31,233 bases of DNA from Chromera velia (lineage: Eukaryota > Sar > Chromeraceae), in NCBI GenBank assembly GCA_018398765.1, contig JAHBMJ010004611.1, forward strand, positions 47,608 to 78,840, read 5' to 3'. The translations under genes and the position numbers were made by a program. Positions within the stretch are counted from its first letter, which is position 1. Each line of letters opens with the position of its first letter. Of this stretch, positions 26,353 to 31,233 are shown piece after piece. The notes beneath the pieces were generated by a model. It was not told where the DNA came from. It was given only the letters and a program-made list of their open reading frames with translations, and did no database searches.

Positions 26353-27498
26353 CTGCCGCAACCCCCACAACCCCGGCGGGAAGTCAGTGACTGGGCGTGC
26401 GGCAGGTTGCCACATCTGCTGGTGCTGCATGGGCGAAGGTGCAAGGCCTGAGGGCACCACCGGACCCTGAGGTTGCATGAGAGGGTTGCCGACCCCCATA
26501 TGCCTGAAATTCCGATTGTCAGGGCGGGGAGGGGCATTTCAATACTGCTGTTGTTACTGCTGAAATGACTGGTATGGGAAGTTTCGGTGCTGCTGGGGGA
26601 GGAGACGGTTGTTGGACTTTGGGCACCTGTTTGCCTGGTGGCCCTGTTGGTGGCAGCTGAAACATCTGTCTTCTCTGATGTGCCTCTGCACCTGCTCATG
26701 CGACAGCGCGTATAGGCGTGATAATCTATCTATTTCCATCGGTGCAGGCCCATCCGTGTTGCGCTGTTGCACCGCATGCCCGCCCCTATCGGCACACTTG
26801 CCTCTCATCAATTGGTCTTCCTCGTCCGCCACTGTCATGACGGCCTCAATTCCCGTGACTCCCCGACGCTTCACAGCAAGATGAATGTCAGTTGGCAATC
26901 CCTTGAGGTAGTCGTGCAGCAGGTTGGCTTCTGTGACATCCTCAATTTGCATGGCCTTCTCTATGAAGTCATCGGTGTACTTCTGTACTGTCTTGTTCCC
27001 ACATTTCATCGCTCGGACTTCCTTTTACAAACGTGTCTGAGCATTTGGGTCTTTGAACTTCTTCCCAATCCTCTCTTTAAAATTCTCCCACCCCTGGAAC
27101 GGCGTTCGAAGGTTTTTGAGCTCGTACCACCTCTGCAGGGGACAGGATAGGTATTGACATGCTGCTTCACATTTCTCGGCTTCCGACGCCTACGATAAGC
27201 GAAGCCATCTCTCTGTTGTACGGAGCCAATCTGGGAGTTGTTTGCGACTGCCTGCGTACGTAAACGGCTCTTTGGGTTTCAAATTCGACTTCACGGCCGC
27301 TGGGGGGCTGTTCCCCACGGCGCCTTGTTGTGCTATCACGACTGTCTGCTGGTGGTTGATCAGTTCTTGGTGCAACTGTTGATTCTGTTGGGTTAACTGC
27401 CCGTTTTGGACCTGCAGTGCCTGGATCTCAGCTTGCTGCTGCTGTTGAGTTTGAATGAGCTGCTGAATGAGCTCAGGAGTGATAGTAGACGGATCCAT
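26353..27498 (-). pseudogene. Gag polyprotein with zinc knuckle
   Basis: The probable start is the ATG at 27496-27498 (MDPSTITPELIQQLIQTQ). A glutamine-rich N-terminus is followed by the capsid region with PDWLRTTERWLRLS, WYELKNLRTPFQGWENFKER and a nucleocapsid zinc knuckle C-x2-C-x4-H-x4-C (about 26623-26664). All of it is one frame, interrupted by stops at 27190-27192, 27025-27027, 26554-26556, 26539-26541 and 26350-26352. Confidence 0.82.
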
Positions 27499-27559
27499 CC
27501 TGCCCGCACTTCAAACAACGGTTGAGAAGCAGAGCGGGGTCTCCCTGAGGTGGAGGACC

Positions 27560-27577
27560 GGGGCTCTGCTGCTGCCA
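27560..27577 (-). promoter_or_regulatory. Candidate tRNA primer-binding site
   Basis: On the minus strand TGGCAGCAGCAGAGCCCC begins two bases after the 5' LTR. A TGG at this spacing is the expected start of a tRNA primer-binding site (complement of the tRNA CCA end). The tRNA was not identified. Confidence 0.5.
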
Positions 27578-27579
27578 TA

Positions 27580-27897
27580 TCAGATTTCCTCCTAGACTAA
27601 GAACGTAGTCTAGTTGGAGACTTGTCGTACCTTACCTCCTTAAGTCTGTCAGTCAGAGTTCACTTCCAAGGACTCTATTCAACCGATACAGGTGGACGAA
27701 GACTGTACGGCATACTTCTATTTATTTCTGTATTGCAAGTCTATTATTTCTTTCTCTATATTGTCAGTCTGTCACTTAATTCTCTTAGTGCACTTAATTA
27801 ATGCCGGCCGGGCTTAGTATTACGAAGTTAGTTTCCCAGTCCCAGTTCTAGCAAGTTTGGCGGGTGATCAAGTCACCGTACAAGCCACAACGTAACG
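27580..27897 (-). repeat. Long terminal repeat, 5' LTR of the element
   Basis: This is the partner of 22171-22488. It is the 5' LTR because coding runs leftwards from it. Differences from its partner are mostly T/C and G/A transitions. Confidence 0.95.
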
Positions 27898-27904
27898 CCT
27901 TCCG

Positions 27905-28242
27905 TCCCCCCTCTCATCCTGAACGTCTTCCATTTCGGCATCCTCTTCCTGCACTCTCCCCCTCCTGCCTGTAGCAGCGGCTCCAGCAGCAGCCGCCCTA
28001 GCAGTGGCCTCTTCAGCGGCCCTTCATGCCTCTCCTTCCATGTATCCGATTAATTCTGTTATTCAAAGAGGTCGTAAAGTGATGGAGGAACGTGACTGAG
28101 ACGGTGACTCTCTTCCCGGCCTTCTTGGTGACTGTGTGCTTAGATAAATCACCGAAGACAACTTCTAGGGCCTTGTTGAGGGGACTGATCGTCTTGTGTG
28201 TTTTCTCCACACCTGCGTCTGTAGGCTTTACCTTGGCCCACC
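27905..28242 (-). pseudogene. Relic of an interrupted minus-strand coding sequence
   Basis: After a minus-strand acceptor (tttctctttgcag, ending 28243) the frame reads AKVKPTDAGVEKTHKTISPL, then KHTVTKKAGKRVTVSVTFLH. It ends at TGA 28013-28015. A second frame continues with RAAEEATARAAAAGAAATGR and a Glu/Asp/Arg-rich stretch up to the retrotransposon. That frame resumes beyond the element on the other side (22096-22163) without a stop for about 30 codons. This suggests insertion into a lysine- and alanine-rich gene that had already broken or later decayed. I do not recognise the protein. Confidence 0.4.
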
Positions 28243-28439
28243 TGCAAAGAGAAAAAAAAATGAAGGTACAAACCTGGCCAACCTATATAGATCAGCCCCG
28301 CACATTTGCAGGAAGCTAGCGCCGCGCTCACGCACGCACCCCGGTCCCGGTCGCGCGACGGGCAGGCCCAACATATACATATATATTTCTTCATATGTTT
28401 ATATGTTTGCACATATAAGGAGTATGCCATTTTCAAAAA

Positions 28440-28930
28440 AATCATAAAATACTTCTCTCGTTAGAGATGGTAGTTAACAGATTCATTTGGCATCTTTTAT
28501 CTAAAAATATGCTAAGAAAAATATTTTAAGTTCAGTCATATTTAGTGATAATTTAGTCATGAAAAATTACTTAAGAAAAAAATAGTGAATGGACATTTAC
28601 GAGTTCATTCACTAAAAAATTTATCGTGCTCTAAATTTTTTTTAATATTGTATATGACCAATCTGGATAGCTAAACATGTTTTCTGATCAAAATTGAACC
28701 ATACAAACCACTTTTCGGCTCTGCACGCTTTATAGTTCATAAAAAAAAACATTCATATTTTACTCATATTTATGTTATATTTTCAAAATATTATAAGATT
28801 TATTCATATTTAGTCATATTTAGTAAAAGTTTTATAGGGTAGGCGACGCACAATGATAAAAAAAAAAAAAGAATAGATATTTAATTCGAGATTTTTTTTT
28901 TGTTTTTAATTTTTTTTTAGTCTGGTGATT
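28440..28930. other. AT-rich island
   Basis: The stretch is strongly AT-rich with recurring agtcatattta words, like 21420-22095. Its right part contains the inverted-repeat arm 28807-28842. No gene, RNA or open frame of note was found. Confidence 0.6.
28807..28842. repeat. Inverted repeat, right arm (partner 21606-21641)
   Basis: It reads tatttagtcatatttagtaa and onward to gggtag, complementary to the left arm at 34 of 36 positions. Confidence 0.7.
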
Positions 28931-29032
28931 GTTTGATTGATCAAACGTTTAAGCAAACTTAGCAAAGGTAGGTTTTGTAGTTCGATGTGTTTTTATCTAG
29001 GTTTTTGTTATATGTTTAGCACTAGTGACCAT

Positions 29033-29068
29033 GTTTGATTTGATTTGATTTGATTTGATTTGATTTGA
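29033..29068. repeat. (GATTT)n pentanucleotide microsatellite
   Basis: Seven tandem GATTT units end in gatttgacgt. The reverse complement aaatcaaat appears soon after (29082-29092), so a small hairpin is possible. From 29069 to 29709 I see no supported gene; the minus-strand frame 29446-29700 has no recognisable domain. Confidence 0.85.
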
Positions 29069-29709
29069 CGTAGGGCTTAAGCTCAAATCAAATATCCAGT
29101 CAGGGAGGATCTAGTGTTTAAAGACCTATCAAATACGATCAAATATTTGATCAATATGACTTTCAACCTCAAATATGAAGGTCCCGAAAAAACTTTTTGC
29201 AAGTACCGATCCGTCACGCATGCTGATTCAAATGAAAAAACCTAAATCTTGATGGTTTGCTCTCAAAACAAAAATGTTTTGAGCTGCACTGAAATTGACG
29301 TTTCACCCTCTTTTACTTCATGCAGAGGTAAACCGATCAGCTGAACATTTTCCCGAATAGCTGTGTTAACTTTTCTGGTGCTGGAACATCTTTTACGGCC
29401 CCCTTTTTGAGCGTCTGCAAACATTTTACACCCCGTAAAGACATGTCATACAATCCGACAGGGCGAACGGGAAGAAGAGAGGCATTTGTTTTTAGAGCCG
29501 GGTACGCAAAAAAAATATGGTCCGTGTAAAAGGGGGCAAATGTGATTCAGTGTCAGGTGAAAATACAAGGAGCCGAGGGGGAAGGAGAAACTATTTGTGG
29601 CTGTGAGTATGCAGCAATAGCAACCAGTTCTTTTCAAACCCACCTCATCAATCAGCATGGCTTGACGATCACGTCTGACAAACATGTGTAGCTGCTCCAA
29701 GAAAGACAG

Positions 29710-29960
29710 GAGAAGCGGTCAGAAGGGGCGGGGGGGACGAAGCAGCCTGACGTGCGAACGTTTTTCCCCACCAAAGATGAAGCAGAAGCCGTGGTCGCAC
29801 CATATGCAGAGACGTATGAGAAGAGAATCAAGTGCGATATGCTGACCACTGACTTTCTGGTTCAAACCTTCTTGCATTTTTCCCCCCCGAACAGGCTGCA
29901 CAAGGTGAGAGAGAGGTGCGGAGCGTGTTTGAACTCTTTCTCTCTTTGTCTCTTTCTCTC

Positions 29961-30006
<46 letters not shown>

Positions 30007-30878
30007 TATGTGTGTGTGTATGTGTGTGTATGTGTATGTGTGTGTGTGTATGTGTGTGTGTGTCTGTGTATATGTGTGTGTGTGTATGTGTGTGTGTGTG
30101 TGTGTATGTGCGTGTTTATGTGTGTGTGCGTATGTGTGTATGTGTGTGTGTGTGTATGTGTGTGTGTGTATTGCAGACGCATACGACTATCCGGTGGTTG
30201 GGGTTTCAGAACAATCTGACGTGCTTCCTTCCGTTGGCTCAATGGAACTGGGCTGATAAGTTGGTGAAGGTGTATCAGAAGCAGATTGTCACCTACGAGA
30301 CGGATCCACGGGTGAGGTACCCTGCTTTTGACTGATTCGCCACCGGAGACATGCTGTATGACTGAGACATTTTAGATGTGAACCAAGAGAGATTGCAGCA
30401 TGCCCCTGACCCCGAGTATCGAAAGGCTGCGACCATATTCCCTCTCGGTGTGGAGCAGTTCCAGAAAGGCAAGGGAAAAGGCAATGGGGGGGCTGTTGAC
30501 AGTGCTGGAGGGGGGGCCGCTCCTGCAGGGCCCGGCGGGAGGACCAATTTGAAACTAAAGGAGGCGGCCGCAGACGTAAATGCTGAGAAGGCTGGGGGGA
30601 AACTTCCCCCTCCTGAGAAAGTCATCACTCCGGGTGAGGAAGGCTACCGACCTCTCTATATTTACCTCCAACACAAAGGGCTTGTTGTTGGCCCTCACGC
30701 GGCACAGAGGGTAGCCGAACTTACCAACTCTGGATGCTTAGCTGCCCAGAAACAGGACGGTTCCAACACCAACAGCAATAGCAAACGTGTGTGCGGTTCT
30801 CCGTCTCACCCCGTTGTCATCTCTCCGCAACCGAATAGAAGCTCAAGAGCACCCACTCCTGGAAAGCCGAAAAGCTAG
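29710..30878 (+). CDS. Three-exon gene of unknown function, 5' end not found
   Basis: Exon A (about 29710-29904) reads RTFFPTKDEAEAVVAPYAET and ends TFLHFSPPNRLHK at donor GTGAGA. Exon B (30177-30311) reads THTTIRWLGFQNNLTCFLPL and then QWNWADKLVKVYQKQIVTYE, ending at GTGAGG. Exon C (30399-30878) reads HAPDPEYRKAATIFPLGVEQ, then a Gly/Lys/Ala-rich part and GYRPLYIYLQHKGLVVGPHA, and ends Ser-stop. All junctions are phase 0 (introns 272 and 87 nt), for about 270 residues. Acceptors are attgcag in both cases. Exons A and B are tryptophan- and aromatic-rich and look like a folded domain; exon C looks largely disordered. No family recognised and no membrane segment or signal peptide seen. The frame is open upstream to a stop at 29689-29691, so earlier exons are likely. 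Confidence 0.55.
29938..30170. repeat. (CT)n-(TG)n microsatellite filling an intron
   Basis: About 65 bases of CT followed by about 165 bases of TG/TATG units make up most of the 272-nt intron 29905-30176. The repeat runs to within a few bases of the attgcag acceptor. Confidence 0.93.
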
Positions 30879-30978
30879 AGAAAAAGCTCTCAGCAGCTCC
30901 CACCACCGATCGATTCGATTCATATTGAAGAAAGTGATCATGAAGAAGAGGAAAAGGAAGTGCCATAAAGCTGAGTGA

Positions 30979-31233
30979 TTATCACCTCAATTTTGGCACG
31001 TGCTCTAACTTTATCGTATCAACAAAAAGTCATATGCAATTTTAAATCTATCAATTTTACATTCTTAATCTCTATTAGTACTAGAGTGAGTCTCAGTGAC
31101 TAGTGTATATACACTGCCATACAGGCATATTTTTTTTACGGAACTGATAAGTTATAATTTTATATATATTTTTTTTAATTTTTGAAACACACATCAGAAA
31201 TGTTCTGATAACTATTGTCATGAGAAAAATGAT
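30979..31233. other. AT-rich intergenic tail, no gene seen
   Basis: Composition turns AT-rich after the last gene. There are T runs near 31130 and 31165 and no coding frame. Confidence 0.6.

Larger units (their letters stand above)
22164..27904 (-). mobile_element. Ty3/gypsy LTR retrotransposon with chromodomain, degenerate
   Basis: The element proper is 22171-27897 on the minus strand, about 5.7 kb. It is flanked by ccttccg on both sides (22164-22170 and 27898-27904), a likely target-site duplication. Order along the minus strand is LTR, gag with zinc knuckle, aspartic protease, reverse transcriptase, RNase H, integrase with HHCC and GPY/F modules, chromodomain, polypurine tract, LTR. This order (RT before integrase) is the Ty3/gypsy arrangement, and the chromodomain places it among chromoviruses. 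Gag, protease and RT share one frame, suggesting a single gag-pol polyprotein. At least twelve in-frame stops, several frameshifts and a deletion in integrase make it inactive. The LTRs differ at about 11 of 318 positions, mostly transitions, so insertion is fairly old. The LTR ends are not the usual TG...CA. Confidence 0.93.

Noticed and set aside
22524..27192. Reassigned stop codons (TAA/TAG read as Gln) to explain stops in the retrotransposon
   Set aside because: All three stops occur, along with frameshifts and a deletion, and APC1 reads cleanly through about 2,170 codons and then ends at TAG. Decay is the simpler explanation.
29028..29068. GATTT array considered as a CRISPR or telomere-like array
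   Set aside because: It has no spacers and the unit is a plain pentanucleotide microsatellite of seven copies.

Overview
The window is nuclear DNA of a eukaryote. It has spliced genes with GT...CAG introns, many of them several hundred bases long, dense microsatellites (CT, GT, GTCT, GAAA, GATTT), GC-rich coding islands between AT-rich stretches, and a decayed Ty3/gypsy LTR retrotransposon. This fits a repeat-rich unicellular alga or other protist. A chromerid-like alveolate is my best guess, from general look only; no single marker proves it.

Layout. 1-1095 is AT-rich intergenic DNA. 1096-7560 is mostly non-coding, with simple repeats, weak minus-strand exon candidates at 1.8-3.1 kb and a broken minus-strand OTU cysteine-protease fragment at 5.29-5.68 kb. 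7562-21130 (+) is the main gene: a roughly 15-exon homologue of APC1, the PC-repeat scaffold subunit of the anaphase-promoting complex/cyclosome. From exon 5 on, splice phases chain without conflict to a stop at 21128-21130; the exon 4/5 and 5/6 junctions are tentative. Its introns hold a ~411-bp inverted-repeat element, a ~590-bp purine microsatellite and a 92-bp palindrome flanked by a duplicated exon end.

21131-22163 and 28440-28930 are AT-rich islands that share a repeated motif and a 36-bp inverted repeat. Between them, 22171-27897 (-) is a chromodomain-bearing Ty3/gypsy element: two 318-bp LTRs about 96.5% identical, a 7-bp flanking duplication, a polypurine tract, and gag-protease-RT-RNase H-integrase-chromodomain order. 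It carries at least twelve stops, frameshifts and a deletion in the integrase core. It interrupts what looks like minus-strand alanine/arginine-rich coding sequence (27905-28242). 29710-30878 (+) is a three-exon gene that I do not recognise.

The genes do not form a pathway. APC1 is a core cell-cycle housekeeping gene; the rest is mobile-element, relic or hypothetical sequence.
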